A DNA stretch of 64,000 bases from Nocardioides sp. AX2bis (lineage in GTDB: Bacteria > Actinomycetota > Actinomycetes > Propionibacteriales > Nocardioidaceae). The DNA lies in NCBI RefSeq assembly GCF_902506435.1, contig NZ_LR733215.1:1759467-1823466 (forward strand), in the 5' to 3' direction. The position numbers were made by a program, and so were the translations under genes. Position 1 is the stretch's first letter, and every line of letters starts with the position of its first letter. Shown one piece after another: positions 26,291 through 36,045 of this stretch. Under the pieces are notes generated by a model. That model had not been told where the DNA came from, made no database searches, and worked only from the letters and a program-made list of their open reading frames with translations.

Positions 26291-27025
26291 TCAGCGGCCG
26301 CGCATGTTGCCGCGCATGCCCTTCATGTTCTGCGGGACCGGGCCCTTGGGCATCGGCACGGCGGAGCGGCGGGCGTCGAGCGCCTTGAGGCGGTGCAGCA
26401 CGTCGGTGATCTCGGCCGGCTTGACCTTGCGGCCGAGCTTCCTGACCTTCTTGACCAGCTGGGGGAGCGGGACCTGACCCTCGGCGTTGCCGCACTGCAT
26501 CTCGTGCACGGGCGTGCCGGCGGCGACGCGCTCGTGCTTGCGGCGCTCCTCGTTGAGCATCCCGCGCAGGCGGGTGGGGTTGCCCTCGCCGACCAGGACG
26601 ATGCCCGGGGGGCCGACCACGCGGTGCACGACGTCCTGCTGACGGTTGAACGCGACCATCGGGTCGGTCTTCCACCCCCGGCGCAGCATCGTCAGCGCGC
26701 TCGCGCCGGCGCCGGTCTGGCCCTCCATCCGGGCGTATGCCGCGGCCTGGGCGCGGCGGCCGAAGACGAGCAGGGCCCCGAGGATGCCGAGCAGGATCCC
26801 GCCGACCACGGCGAAGACCGTGCTGATGGTGCCGTCGCCGGGGAGCAGCCAGAAGAGCGCGAAGCCGACCAGACCGGCGAGCAGGAACGACCCGAGCAGC
26901 CACAGGCCGATCTTCGGGTCGGTCTGCTTGGTCATCGAGTAGGTCGCCACGATCTGCTGACGGCGGCTCATCGTCGACGGGTCGTTCGGGTCGATCGCCT
27001 GCTTCTGCTTCTTCTTGCGGGCCAT
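26291..27025 (-). CDS. DUF4191 family membrane protein
   Basis: 244 residues from the ATG at 27025; the frame extends to 27241, but the Lys-rich MARKKKQKQAIDPNDPSTMS start is typical of the family. Two adjacent membrane segments (about 42-62 and 68-90) are followed by a cytoplasmic domain with LRRGWKTDPMVAFNRQQDVV and VVGPPGIVLVGEG, ending in a basic GMRGNMRGR tail. DUF4191 has no assigned function but is usually encoded directly downstream of lipA in actinobacteria, as here (62 nt). Confidence 0.87.
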   Translation of the reverse strand: MARKKKQKQAIDPNDPSTMSRRQQIVATYSMTKQTDPKIGLWLLGSFLLAGLVGFALFWLLPGDGTISTVFAVVGGILLGILGALLVFGRRAQAAAYARMEGQTGAGASALTMLRRGWKTDPMVAFNRQQDVVHRVVGPPGIVLVGEGNPTRLRGMLNEERRKHERVAAGTPVHEMQCGNAEGQVPLPQLVKKVRKLGRKVKPAEITDVLHRLKALDARRSAVPMPKGPVPQNMKGMRGNMRGR

Positions 27026-27087
27026 GGTCGGGCTGGTCCTCGAGTTCCTCGCGCGGGTGGGTCGGTCAGGCCCGGTCGGGCCGAGCG

Positions 27088-28032
27088 TCAGACGGTGGCG
27101 CCCTGGCGGGCGTCCATCGCCTGACGGTACAGCCGTCCGGCGCGGTAGGACGAGCGGACGAGCGGGCCCGACAGGACGCCGGAGAACCCGATCTCCTCGG
27201 CCTCGGTCGCCAGCTCCACGAACTCCTCGGGCTTGACCCACCGCTCGACGGGGTGGTGGCGGGCCGAGGGGCGCAGGTACTGCGTGATCGTGATCAGCTC
27301 GCAGCCGGCCTCGTGGAGGTCGCGCAGCGCCTGCGAGACCTCCTCGCGGGTCTCGCCCATCCCCAGGATCAGGTTGGACTTGGTGACCAGGCCGAAGTCG
27401 CGGGCGGAGGTCAGCACGCCCAGCGAGCGCTCGTAGCGAAAGGCCGGGCGGATCCGCTTGAAGATCCGCGGCACGGTCTCGACGTTGTGCGCCAGCACCT
27501 CGGGACGGGACTCGAAGACCTCGGCGAGCTGCTCGGGCACGGCGTTGAAGTCCGGGATCAGGTTCTCGACACCGGTGCCGGGGTTGAGCTCGTGGATCTG
27601 CTTGACCGTCTCGGCGTAGAGCCAGGCGCCGCCGTCGGGGAGGTCGTCACGGGCGACGCCGGTGATGGTGGCGTACCGCAGACCCATCGTCCGCACCGAC
27701 TCGGCGACGCGGCGCGGCTCGTCGCGATCGAGCGCCTGCGGCTTGCCGGTGTCGATCTGGCAGAAGTCGCAGCGGCGGGTGCACTGGTCACCGCCGATGA
27801 GGAAGGTGGCCTCGCGGTCCTCCCAGCACTCGTAGATGTTGGGGCAGCCGGCCTCCTGGCACACCGTGTGGAGGCCCTCGGCCTTCACCAGCTTCTTCAG
27901 CTCGGTGTACTCCGGGCCCATCGAGGCCTTCGTCTTGATCCACTCGGGCTTGCGCTCGATGGGGGTCTCGGCGTTGCGGACCTCCAGACGCAGGAGCTTG
28001 CGACCGTCGGGGGCGGTGGAAGAGGTCGTCAC
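27088..28032 (-). CDS. lipA: Lipoyl synthase
   Basis: Radical SAM enzyme inserting two sulfurs into octanoyl-protein to form lipoyl groups. Both clusters are visible: auxiliary [12 protein letters not shown] and SAM-binding [11 protein letters not shown] (CX3CX2C); [20 protein letters not shown] and the C-terminal SGPLVRSSY serine region are also present. An in-frame TTG at 28041 would give 317 residues, but a TACAGT hexamer (28046-28041) lies 8 nt before the GTG at 28032, so a leaderless start there (314 residues) is preferred. It works with lipB (30.2 kb) and modifies the E2 encoded at 32.7-34.5 kb. Confidence 0.95.
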   Translation of the reverse strand: MTTSSTAPDGRKLLRLEVRNAETPIERKPEWIKTKASMGPEYTELKKLVKAEGLHTVCQEAGCPNIYECWEDREATFLIGGDQCTRRCDFCQIDTGKPQALDRDEPRRVAESVRTMGLRYATITGVARDDLPDGGAWLYAETVKQIHELNPGTGVENLIPDFNAVPEQLAEVFESRPEVLAHNVETVPRIFKRIRPAFRYERSLGVLTSARDFGLVTKSNLILGMGETREEVSQALRDLHEAGCELITITQYLRPSARHHPVERWVKPEEFVELATEAEEIGFSGVLSGPLVRSSYRAGRLYRQAMDARQGATV

Positions 28033-28077
28033 GTCGGTCAACTGTACGCCCGGGGGCCCGACCCTCCGGGTGCGGAC

Positions 28078-29103
28078 TCAGGCCACGTCGCGACGACCGA
28101 AGGAGACCAGCGACGCGCCGCCGGCGATCAGGAGGAGCCCGCCGAGGTAGACCACCGCGTCGGTGCGGTCGACGACCACGACGCACCCCGCGGCCACCCG
28201 GGCGTCCCGGTCGCCGCGGACGTCCTGGCAGGACGCGTCGAACTGCGGGAACGACAGCGGACCGGTCAGCCAGGCCAGCGCGTTGTACTGCGGCTGCAGG
28301 CGCTCGTTGCCGTCGATCCCGCTGACCGACAGCAGCAGCGGCACGACGACCGCGGCGACGAAGAGCAGCCCCAGCGTGGCCACCGTGCTGCGCATCAGCA
28401 TGGTGAGGAAGTACCCGCCGAGGCCGGCCCCGGCCACCAGGAGCACCCCGCGCCACGACTGCGACCACACCAGGCCGGGGACGGCGTCGCCGACCGGCTC
28501 CCCGCGCAGCGAGGCCAGGCCGGCCAGCCCGCCCCAGAACGCGGCGAGCACGACGGCGGCGAGGACCAGCCCGACCAGCAGGACCGCGAGCCCCTTCGCG
28601 GCCCAGGTACGGGTGCGCCGGCTCTCCACGAGCAGCTGGTTGCCCATCGAGCCGGTGTTCCAGTCGTGGCCGGCGAAGGTGGCGCCGACCAGGATCATCA
28701 GCAGGCCCAGCACCGTGACGACCGCGACCCCGACGGTGTCGGCGTAGACCCGACCCAGGTCGAGCGGGCTGCGCTGCAGGAACCAGTCGACCTGGGGCAG
28801 GCTCTGCTCCTCGCAGGCCGCGGCCACCGCGGCCGGGTCGTCGAGGTCCGCGACGCGGGGGCCCACGCCGTACCGCTCGGGGCGCTCGGTGCAGCGCTCG
28901 AGCTGCCGCTGGTAGTAGGGCTGCTCGACCTCGCGCGCGACCTGCTGCTCGGCGCGCTCCAGCTCCGCGTCGGTGACCGGACGGGTCTGCCAGCCGATGA
29001 CCACCGCGATGGCCAGCGGGACGACGACGGCGGCCACCAGCAGCAGGACGACCGCGCGGCGCCACCGCAGCCGCGTCAGCTCCACCCGGGTCGCGCGGAT
29101 CAC
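28078..29103 (-). CDS. ABC-2 type transporter permease
   Basis: 341 residues from the GTG at 29103, overlapping the ATPase stop by 4 nt. Six hydrophobic segments; one near 20-38, then a large extracytoplasmic domain of about 90 residues (ELERAEQQVAREVEQPYYQR, Cys-containing) before the remaining five, starting VAVVTVLGLLMILVGATFAG. ABC-2 fold resembling bacitracin-export-type permeases with the GHDWNTGSMGNQLLVESRR coupling region. It pairs with the upstream ATPase. Substrate unknown. Confidence 0.87.
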   Translation of the reverse strand: MIRATRVELTRLRWRRAVVLLLVAAVVVPLAIAVVIGWQTRPVTDAELERAEQQVAREVEQPYYQRQLERCTERPERYGVGPRVADLDDPAAVAAACEEQSLPQVDWFLQRSPLDLGRVYADTVGVAVVTVLGLLMILVGATFAGHDWNTGSMGNQLLVESRRTRTWAAKGLAVLLVGLVLAAVVLAAFWGGLAGLASLRGEPVGDAVPGLVWSQSWRGVLLVAGAGLGGYFLTMLMRSTVATLGLLFVAAVVVPLLLSVSGIDGNERLQPQYNALAWLTGPLSFPQFDASCQDVRGDRDARVAAGCVVVVDRTDAVVYLGGLLLIAGGASLVSFGRRDVA

Positions 29104-30107
29104 TGGACGCCCCCGTCCGTCGTGGTGCCGTCCGTCGTGGTGCCGCCCTGCGTGCCGCCCAGCGTGTCGGCGGAGGTGAGCTCGAGGAACACCGTCTCCA
29201 GGTCGCGGCGCAGCGGGACCAGCTCGGTGAGCCACACCCCGGCCCCGCCCAGCGCCCGGTTGAGGGCGGCGGGGTCGTCGGCCTCGACGACCCGGGCGGC
29301 GGGGTCGGTGTCGGGGCGGGCGCTGTAGCCGCCGGCCGCCAGGGCCCGGTCGAGCTGGTCGGTCCCGGCCGCCCGCACCCGCCAGGTCGACGTGCCGGTG
29401 CCGGCGACGAGGTCGTCGACACGGCCGCTGGCCAGCATCCGGCCCCGGCCGATGATGGTGGCCGCGTCGCACACCTGCTGCACCTCGGCCAGGATGTGGC
29501 TGGAGAGCAGCACCGTGACCCCGCTGCTGCCGAGGTCGCGGATGGTCTCGCGGATCTCCCGGATGCCGGCGGGGTCGAGGCCGTTGGTGGGTTCGTCCAG
29601 GATCAGCAGCTCGGGCTCCTTGAGCAGGGTCGCGGCGATGGCCAGGCGCTGCTTCATGCCCAGGGAGTAGCCGCGGTAGCGGTCCGTGCCGCGCTGACCG
29701 AGACCGACGGTCTCCATGGCCTCGTCGACGCGAGCGTCGGGGGCACCGATCCCACGGGAGAGCAGCAGCAGGTTCTGGCGTCCGGTGAACCCGGGGGAGA
29801 ACTTCGGCGACTCCACCACCGCGCCGACCCGACCCATCACGACCGGCAGCCGGCTCGGCACCGGCTCCCCGAGCAGGCGCATCGTCCCGGCGGTGGGTCG
29901 GGCCAGCCCCAGCAGCATCCGGATCGTGGTGGTCTTGCCCGAGCCGTTGGGGCCGAGGAAGCCGTGGACGCCGCCCCGGGGGACCGCGAGGTCGAGGTCC
30001 TGCACCGCCACGTGGTGGCCGTGCCGCAGGCTGCGGAACTCCTTGCGCAGACCGCGCGTGGCGATCACCAGGTCCCCGGTGTCGCCCGGGTCGGCGAGGT
30101 CGCTCAC
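29100..30107 (-). CDS. ABC transporter ATP-binding protein
   Basis: 335 residues from the GTG at 30107. Walker A is GPNGSGKTTT, signature YSLGMKQRLAI, Walker B LLILDEPTNGLDP, followed by the switch His in LLSSHILAEV. This is the CcmA/DrrA-type ATPase of ABC-2 exporters, with an extra C-terminal domain of about 100 residues. The last residues include a short tandem duplication (TDGTTTDGG). It is transcribed with its permease and lies between lipB and lipA, although no link to lipoylation is evident. Confidence 0.93.
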   Translation of the reverse strand: MSDLADPGDTGDLVIATRGLRKEFRSLRHGHHVAVQDLDLAVPRGGVHGFLGPNGSGKTTTIRMLLGLARPTAGTMRLLGEPVPSRLPVVMGRVGAVVESPKFSPGFTGRQNLLLLSRGIGAPDARVDEAMETVGLGQRGTDRYRGYSLGMKQRLAIAATLLKEPELLILDEPTNGLDPAGIREIRETIRDLGSSGVTVLLSSHILAEVQQVCDAATIIGRGRMLASGRVDDLVAGTGTSTWRVRAAGTDQLDRALAAGGYSARPDTDPAARVVEADDPAALNRALGGAGVWLTELVPLRRDLETVFLELTSADTLGGTQGGTTTDGTTTDGGVQ

Positions 30108-30195
30108 GGCTGCTCCGTCCCGCCCGGGCGCCCGCCCGGGTCCGGCGCGAGTCAAGCAGCCCGGGACCCCGGACCCGCTGCGACGCGCGGACGGG

Positions 30196-30921
30196 TCAGA
30201 GGCTGAGGACCTGCACCCGTGGCCCGCGGCCGGGCTCGGGGCGCGGCTCGTAGTCGGGCGTCGGCTCGTAGGCCTCCCACGCGAGGAGGTCGCTCAGGTG
30301 CCGCTCGACGTGGGGGAGGACCTCGTCGATGCCGACGTGCCGGTCGAGCTCGCGGCTCAGGCTGGTGACCCCGGCGTCGGCGATGCCGCAGGGGACGAAC
30401 CGGTCGTACCAGCCGAGGTCGACGTCGGCGTTGAGGGAGAAGCCGTGCATGGTCACCCCGCGCGAGACGCGGATGCCGAGGGCGGCGACCTTGCGCTCCG
30501 GGCCGCGGTCGTCGGCGCGCAGCCACACGCCGCTGCGGCCCGGGATGCGGGCCGTGGTGACGCCGAGCTCCCCGCAGGCGCGGATCAGCGCCTCCTCGAC
30601 GCGTCGCACGTAGTCGACGACCTTGACGTGGTCGGGCAGCCGCACCACCGGGTAGCCGACCAGCTGGCCCGGGCCGTGGAAGGTGATCTTGCCGCCGCGG
30701 TCGACGTCGATCACGTCGGCGCCCCCCGCGTCGACGGGCTTCTCGTGCTCGTCGGTGCGCTTGCCGCAGGTGAAGACCGGCGGGTGCTCCAGGAGCCAGA
30801 CGGTGTCGGGCAGCGACCCGTCGACGACCGCGGCGTGCAGCACGCGCTGGCGGTCCCAGGCGGCGCGGTAGTCCACGGCGTCGGGTCCGAGGCCGTCGCG
30901 GAGGTACGCAGGGGTGCTCAC
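30196..30921 (-). CDS. lipB: Octanoyl-[acyl-carrier-protein]:protein transferase
   Basis: 241 residues from the GTG at 30921; a TAGCCT hexamer 8 nt upstream supports a near-leaderless start. LipB transfers octanoate from ACP to lipoyl domains. The signature RGGKITFHGPGQLVGYPV is complete; KVAALGIRVSRGVTMHG carries the catalytic Lys and FVPCGIADAGVTSL the catalytic Cys. It supplies octanoyl-E2 for LipA, and its cluster also encodes E2 and the dihydrolipoyl dehydrogenase. Confidence 0.96.
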   Translation of the reverse strand: MSTPAYLRDGLGPDAVDYRAAWDRQRVLHAAVVDGSLPDTVWLLEHPPVFTCGKRTDEHEKPVDAGGADVIDVDRGGKITFHGPGQLVGYPVVRLPDHVKVVDYVRRVEEALIRACGELGVTTARIPGRSGVWLRADDRGPERKVAALGIRVSRGVTMHGFSLNADVDLGWYDRFVPCGIADAGVTSLSRELDRHVGIDEVLPHVERHLSDLLAWEAYEPTPDYEPRPEPGRGPRVQVLSL

Positions 30922-31013
30922 GTCGGTCGAGGCTACTCCGCGGACGAGGGGTGCCCGCGGGGCCTGTGGAGAGCCGCAGCGGCGTCGGCCGCGTCCGGGG
31001 TAGGAACGGGGGC

Positions 31014-31703
31014 ATGCGCCACGTCGCCCGCCGTCCGAGCACCCACGTGCGGTCCTGGGCGCCCCGGCTCGCCCTGCTCGGCTCCGGCCTGGCCGCGCTC
31101 GTCGTGGCCGGGGTGGTGCTGCTGTCCGCGACCGGGACGCCGGGAGGGGCGGGGTTCCTCGGGCTCGGCGCGGGGGAGCCCGAGCCCCGGCTGGCCGCCG
31201 CGGACGGTCCGGTCCCGCCGGAGGAGGAGGACGAGCCCGAGGGCCGGCAGGCGCTCGCCGCCGGCGCCGCCCCGGTCCGCGCACCGCCGCCCGGCGGAGC
31301 CGCCGCCCCGAGCGCCGTGCGGTGGTCGGCCGGGCTGCTGAGGACGTGGGACCAGGCCCGGGAACGGGCCTGGCAGGCCGCCGACGCCGGCGCCCTGGCA
31401 GCGCTCTACGTCCCCGGGTCGACCGCCGGGGAACGCGACGCCGCGCTGCTGGAGCGGTGGCGGGCGGCCGGGGTCGAGGTCCGGTCGCTGCGGCTGCGGG
31501 TCGACGCGCTCGAGGTGGTCGCCCTCGACCGGCGGCGCGCCGTGCTGGAGGTCACCGACCGGCTCCGCGTGCACGCGGTGGCCGACGCGGCGCCGGGGGT
31601 GCTGCGGCTGGGGCGGGACCGCCCGAGCACGCGGGTCGTGGAGCTGCGCCGTGACGGCACCACCTGGCAGGTGGCCGAGGTGGTGCCGGCCGGGACCCCG
31701 TGA
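31014..31703 (+). CDS. Unknown membrane-anchored protein
   Basis: 229 residues from the ATG at 31014, 7 nt after a TAGGAA hexamer (leaderless pattern); the frame opens at 30951. One N-terminal membrane segment (about 17-40), a Pro/Ala/Glu-rich linker (about 50-100), then a compact domain (about 100-225) with LLRTWDQARERAWQAADAGA and VEVRSLRLRVDALEVVALD. The domain pattern, with an alpha helix followed by beta strands ending in TRVVELRRDGTTWQVAEV, resembles SnoaL/NTF2-like lipoprotein domains, but I cannot assign a family. Probably extracytoplasmic. Convergent with the epimerase gene. Confidence 0.68.
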   Translation: MRHVARRPSTHVRSWAPRLALLGSGLAALVVAGVVLLSATGTPGGAGFLGLGAGEPEPRLAAADGPVPPEEEDEPEGRQALAAGAAPVRAPPPGGAAAPSAVRWSAGLLRTWDQARERAWQAADAGALAALYVPGSTAGERDAALLERWRAAGVEVRSLRLRVDALEVVALDRRRAVLEVTDRLRVHAVADAAPGVLRLGRDRPSTRVVELRRDGTTWQVAEVVPAGTP

Positions 31704-31745
31704 GGGGCCCCGGCCGGACCACGCCGTCGACGGGTCAGCGGCAGG

Positions 31746-32663
31746 TCAGCGCCGGCGGGCCAGCCCGCTGGCGACCACCGCGGTGACGTCGGGGTCGGCG
31801 AAGGTGAAGCCGCTGTCGAGCAGCGCCTGCGGGCGCACGTTGAGCGAGTTCAGCAGCTCGGTCGACAGGTCGCCCGCACCGACCTTGAGCAACGGCGCCG
31901 GCACGGCCGCGAACGACGGCCGGTGCAGGGCCGAGGCCAGGGCCCGGGTGAACGCGGCGTTGGTCGGGGTGTCGACGCAGCACAGGTTGACCGGGCCGGA
32001 GACCGAGTCGTGCTCGGCCAGGTGGACCACCGCGCCCACCCAGTCGCGCAGCGAGATCATCGCCATGTGCTGGCGCCCGCTGCCCAGGCGTCCGCCGAGG
32101 CCGAGCTTGAACAACGGCCTCAGCAGGCTCAGCGGCGGTGCGGCCGCGTCCATCACCGGGGCCGTGCGCAGCACGCACACCCGGGACCCGGCCGCCCGCG
32201 CCGGCTCGGCCGCCGCCTCCCACTCCCGGGTCACCTCGGTCAGCAGGCCGTGCCCGCGGGAGTCCGAGGACTCCGTGAGCAGGGCGTCACCGTGGTCGCC
32301 GTAGTAGGAGATCCCGTTGCCGGCCAGGAACGCCGGGGGAGCGGCGCCGCCCGCCGCCGCGGAGGCGACGGCCTCGGCCAGCACCGTGGTCGTGGTGATC
32401 CGGCTCTCCCGCAGGTCCCGGGCCCACTTCTTGGAGTGCGGGTTGCCGGCGGTGGGCGAGCCCGCGAGGTTGATCACCACGTCGGACGCGGAGACCACCG
32501 CGGCGTCGACCTCGCCGGCGTACGGGTCCCAGGTGGACTCCCCGGGACCCTCCGCGGGGCGCCGGACCAGCCGGGTGACCGTGTGGCCCCGGGTGGTCAG
32601 CGCCTCGCGGAGCTGGGTGCCGAGGAAGCCGGAGCCCCCGGCGAGGACGACGCGCAGCGTCAT
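31746..32663 (-). CDS. TIGR01777 family epimerase-like NAD(P)-binding protein (YfcH/SulA-type)
   Basis: 305 residues from ATG. Extended short-chain dehydrogenase fold: VVLAGGSGFLGTQL gives the dinucleotide-binding glycine motif, GNGISYYGDHGD the Tyr region where YxxxK would be expected (Lys not evident), and a C-terminal DUF1731 domain is seen as RPQALLDSGFTFADPD. The family is widespread, with uncertain substrate. It lies 1 nt after the E2 gene stop, so it is co-transcribed with lpd and E2. Confidence 0.87.
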   Translation of the reverse strand: MTLRVVLAGGSGFLGTQLREALTTRGHTVTRLVRRPAEGPGESTWDPYAGEVDAAVVSASDVVINLAGSPTAGNPHSKKWARDLRESRITTTTVLAEAVASAAAGGAAPPAFLAGNGISYYGDHGDALLTESSDSRGHGLLTEVTREWEAAAEPARAAGSRVCVLRTAPVMDAAAPPLSLLRPLFKLGLGGRLGSGRQHMAMISLRDWVGAVVHLAEHDSVSGPVNLCCVDTPTNAAFTRALASALHRPSFAAVPAPLLKVGAGDLSTELLNSLNVRPQALLDSGFTFADPDVTAVVASGLARRR

Positions 32664-32664
32664 C

Positions 32665-34455
32665 TCAGACCTCGAACTGACCGGACTGGAGCCGGGCCTT
32701 GACGTCGGCCAGGAAGCGGCCGGCGTCAGCGCCGTCGACGAGGCGGTGGTCGTAGGTCAGCGCCAGGTAGACCATGTGGCGCACCGCGATGGTCTCGCCG
32801 AGGTTGGCGTCGTCGATGACGACCGGCCGCTTCACGACCGCACCCGGGCCGAGGATCGCGACCTGGGGCTGGTTGATGATCGGGGTGTCCCACAGGGCCC
32901 CGACGCTGCCCAGGTTCGTGATCGTGAACGTGCCGCCGGACAGCTCGTCGGGACCGATCTTGTTGGTCCGGGTGCGCTGCGCGACGTCGGCGATCTTCTT
33001 CGACAGGCCGGCGATCGAGAGGTCGCCGGCGTCCTTGACCACCGGGGTCAGCAGACCCTTGTCGGTGTCCACCGCGAACGCGACGTTCTCGCGGTCGAAG
33101 TAGGTCACCTCGCCCTTCTCGGCGTCGATCGTCGCGTTCAGCTTCGGGTGCTCCTTGAGCGCGTCGATCGCAGCCTTGGCGAAGAACGGCAGGTAGGACA
33201 GCTTCACGCCCTCGCGGGCCAGGAAGTCGGCCTTCACCGCGTCGCGCAGGCGCGCGATGTTGGTGACGTCGACCTCGACCACCTGGGTCAGCTGGGCCGA
33301 GGTGTGCAGCGAGTCCAGCATCCGCTCGGAGATGATCTTGCGCAGCCGCGTGATCTTCTCCGTGGTGCCGCGCAGCGGCGAGGGGGTCGGCTTCGCACCG
33401 GACGCCGCCGGGGCGGAGGCGGCGGCCGGGGCGGCGGGCGCCGCCGCGGGTGCGGGCTCCTCGGCCTTCTTGGCGGCGTCCAGGACGTCCTGCTTGCGGA
33501 TCCGTCCGCCGACGCCGGAGCCGGTCACCGAGGACAGGTCGACGTCGTGCTGGGCGGCGAGCTTGCGCACGAGCGGGGTGACGTACTGGCCCGGGTCCTC
33601 GCTGCGCGAGGGCTTCTCGGCGGCGGGCTCGGACGGCTCGGTCTGCTTCGTCGGCGCGGGCGCCTCCTCGGTGGCCGTCTTCTTCTGCTCCGGCTCGGGC
33701 TCGGGGGCCTTCTCCTGCGGGGTCTCCTTCGCCTCGGGCTCGGGCTCCGGCTCCGGCTCGGGCTCCGGCTCCGGCTCCGGCTCGGGCTCGGGGGAGCTCT
33801 GCGCGGGCTCGCCGGAGCCGACGAGGGCCAGCTCGGCGCCGATCTCGACGGTCTCGTCCTCGGCGACCTTCTGCTCCAGCAGGGTGCCGGCCACGGGCGA
33901 GGGGACCTCGGTGTCGACCTTGTCGGTCGAGACCTCCAGCAGCGCGTCGTCGACGGCGACCTCGTCACCGACCTGCTTCAGCCAACGGGTGACGGTGCCC
34001 TCGGTGACGGACTCGCCCAGCTCGGGGAGCTTCACGACGGTCGCGTCGCCGCCCCCGCCGGAGGACGGCTTCGCGGCGGGCGCCTCGGCGGGCTCGTCGG
34101 CCTCGTCGGACGAGGCCTGCGGCTCCTCGGTGCTGGGCTCCGGCTCCGGCTCGGGCTCGGGCTCGGGCTCCGGCTCGGGGTCGCTCGACCCACCGTCGTC
34201 GGAGGAGGACGCCTCGTCGGAGTCGCCGACGAGGGCGAGCAGGCCGCCCACCTCGACGGTGTCGTCCTCGGCGACCTTCTGCTCCAGCAGGGTGCCGGCC
34301 ACGGGGGAGGGGATCTCGGTGTCGACCTTGTCGGTCGAGACCTCGAGGAGGGCGTCGTCGACGGCGACCTCGTCACCGACCTGCTTCAGCCAGCGGGTGA
34401 CGGTGCCCTCGGTGACGGACTCGCCCAGCTCGGGGAGGTTGACTTCGGTGGCCAT
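32665..34455 (-). CDS. sucB: 2-oxoacid dehydrogenase E2, dihydrolipoamide acyl/succinyltransferase (two lipoyl domains)
   Basis: 596 residues from ATG with AAGGAAC upstream. Two almost identical lipoyl domains (about 1-78 and 143-220), each with the modified Lys in [10 protein letters not shown], are separated by acidic Glu-Pro linkers; a peripheral subunit-binding domain follows (about 285-325: [17 protein letters not shown]), then the catalytic core with [14 protein letters not shown] carrying the active-site His and Asp. In actinobacteria this E2 can serve both pyruvate and 2-oxoglutarate dehydrogenases. Neighbouring lpd, lipA and lipB supply E3 and lipoyl groups. The EPEP linkers are coded by simple repeats. 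Confidence 0.94.
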   Translation of the reverse strand: MATEVNLPELGESVTEGTVTRWLKQVGDEVAVDDALLEVSTDKVDTEIPSPVAGTLLEQKVAEDDTVEVGGLLALVGDSDEASSSDDGGSSDPEPEPEPEPEPEPEPSTEEPQASSDEADEPAEAPAAKPSSGGGGDATVVKLPELGESVTEGTVTRWLKQVGDEVAVDDALLEVSTDKVDTEVPSPVAGTLLEQKVAEDETVEIGAELALVGSGEPAQSSPEPEPEPEPEPEPEPEPEPEAKETPQEKAPEPEPEQKKTATEEAPAPTKQTEPSEPAAEKPSRSEDPGQYVTPLVRKLAAQHDVDLSSVTGSGVGGRIRKQDVLDAAKKAEEPAPAAAPAAPAAASAPAASGAKPTPSPLRGTTEKITRLRKIISERMLDSLHTSAQLTQVVEVDVTNIARLRDAVKADFLAREGVKLSYLPFFAKAAIDALKEHPKLNATIDAEKGEVTYFDRENVAFAVDTDKGLLTPVVKDAGDLSIAGLSKKIADVAQRTRTNKIGPDELSGGTFTITNLGSVGALWDTPIINQPQVAILGPGAVVKRPVVIDDANLGETIAVRHMVYLALTYDHRLVDGADAGRFLADVKARLQSGQFEV

Positions 34456-34512
34456 GGGGTTCCTTCGGTGCAGTGGGTACGGGTGGCTCGTGGCGGTCGG
34501 GTGGGCGGTGGC

Positions 34513-35892
34513 TCAGCCGTGCGCGTGCAGCGGCTTGCCGGCGAGGGCGAGGTGGGCCTCGCCGAGCGCCTCGTTCTGGGTGGGGTGGGCGTGCACCAGC
34601 GGGGCGACGTCCTCGGCGTGCGCCTCCCAGCCGTAGATCAGCTGGGCCTCGCCGATCAGCTCGCCGACGCGCTCGCCGACGAGGTGGACGCCGACGACGG
34701 GTCCGTCGGTGCGGCGGACGAGCTTGACGAAGCCCTGGGTCTTGAGGATCTGGCTCTTGCCGTTGCCCCCGAGGTCGTAGGTCAGGGTCTCGACGCCGTC
34801 GGCGCCGTGCTGCGCGACGGCCTGCTCCTCGGTGAGCCCGACCGAGGCGACCTCGGGGTGGGAGTAGGTCACGCGGGGCACGGCGAGCTCGTCGACCGGG
34901 GCCGGGTCGAGGCCCGCGATCTCCTCGGCCACGAACATGCCCTGCGCGAAGCCGCGGTGGGCCAGCTGGAGGCCGGGCACGATGTCGCCGACGGCCCACA
35001 GGCCCTCGACGCCGGTGCGGCAGCGCTCGTCGGTGACCACGAAGCCCCGGTCGAGGGTGACGCCGTGCTCCTCGTAGCCGAGGTCCTCGGTGACGGGCGC
35101 GCGGCCGACGGCGACGAGGACCAGCTCGGCCTCGATGACGTCACCGCCCTCGACGGTGACCGCGACGCCGTCGTCGGTCTCCTTCAGGCTCTGGAACGGG
35201 GTCGAGGTGCGCACGGTGATCCCGCGCTTGCGGAAGGCGCGCTGCAGCGCGGCCGACGACGCGGCCTCCTCGCCGGCGACGAGCCGCGGCAGGGCCTCGA
35301 GGATCGTCACCTCGGCGCCGAAGCTGCGCCAGACGCTGGCGAACTCGCAGCCGATCACGCCGCCGCCGAGCACCACGACCGAGGCCGGCACGTGCCCGAG
35401 GCGCAGGGCGTCCTCGGAGGTCAGCACCCGGGTGCCGTCGACCTCGAGGCCGGGCAGGACGCGGGGGCGGGAGCCGGAGGCCAGCACGACGTGGCGGGCG
35501 GTGTACGCCGTGCCGTCGACCGTGACCTCGTGCGGGCCGGTCAGCCGGCCGGTCCCGGCGACGGTGGTGATGCCGCGACCCTTCACCAGCCCGGTCAGGC
35601 CCTTGTGCAGGCGGGAGACGACGCCGTCGCGGTAGGTGTTGACCGCCGGCACGTCGATGCCCTCGAGCGTGGCGCGCACGCCGAACTGGCCGGCGTCGCG
35701 CGCGGAGTCGGCGACCTCGGCGGCGTGCAGCAGCGCCTTGGTGGGGATGCAGCCCACGTGGAGGCAGGTGCCGCCGACCTTGTCCTTCTCGACCAGGGCG
35801 ACGGTGAGTCCGAGCTGGGCGGCCCGCAACGCGCAGGCGTACCCCCCCGAGCCCGCGCCGAGGACGAGCACGTCGAAGTCCGGTCCGGGCAC
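34513..35892 (-). CDS. lpdA: Dihydrolipoyl dehydrogenase (E3)
   Basis: 459 residues from the GTG at 35892; the open frame to 36396 is a shadow. FAD-binding VLVLGAGSGGYACALRAAQ, redox disulfide GGTCLHVGCIPTKAL (CX4C), NAD-binding VVVLGGGVIGCEFASVW, and the dimer-interface catalytic HAHPTQNEALGEA with His and Glu. It reoxidises dihydrolipoyl E2 with NAD+. First gene of an lpdA-sucB-epimerase operon, 57 nt before sucB. Confidence 0.96.
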   Translation of the reverse strand: MPGPDFDVLVLGAGSGGYACALRAAQLGLTVALVEKDKVGGTCLHVGCIPTKALLHAAEVADSARDAGQFGVRATLEGIDVPAVNTYRDGVVSRLHKGLTGLVKGRGITTVAGTGRLTGPHEVTVDGTAYTARHVVLASGSRPRVLPGLEVDGTRVLTSEDALRLGHVPASVVVLGGGVIGCEFASVWRSFGAEVTILEALPRLVAGEEAASSAALQRAFRKRGITVRTSTPFQSLKETDDGVAVTVEGGDVIEAELVLVAVGRAPVTEDLGYEEHGVTLDRGFVVTDERCRTGVEGLWAVGDIVPGLQLAHRGFAQGMFVAEEIAGLDPAPVDELAVPRVTYSHPEVASVGLTEEQAVAQHGADGVETLTYDLGGNGKSQILKTQGFVKLVRRTDGPVVGVHLVGERVGELIGEAQLIYGWEAHAEDVAPLVHAHPTQNEALGEAHLALAGKPLHAHG

Positions 35893-36045
35893 GCTGGTCC
35901 TCTCGCTGCGGGCGGTGGGCGCCGGCCGCCAGGGTCGGCGGGGCCCATCCTTGCACTTCCCACCAGGGTCCTGACCAGGGGCCGCAGGGGTGTGGCGTGC
36001 GGCGTTGCGCGCGGATGACCTGGGGCGGCAGGGCAGACTGGGGGC

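Noticed and set aside
33720-34200. Tandem DNA repeats inside sucB as a mobile or variable locus
   Set aside because: They code for Glu-Pro interdomain linkers and duplicated lipoyl domains normal for E2 proteins.
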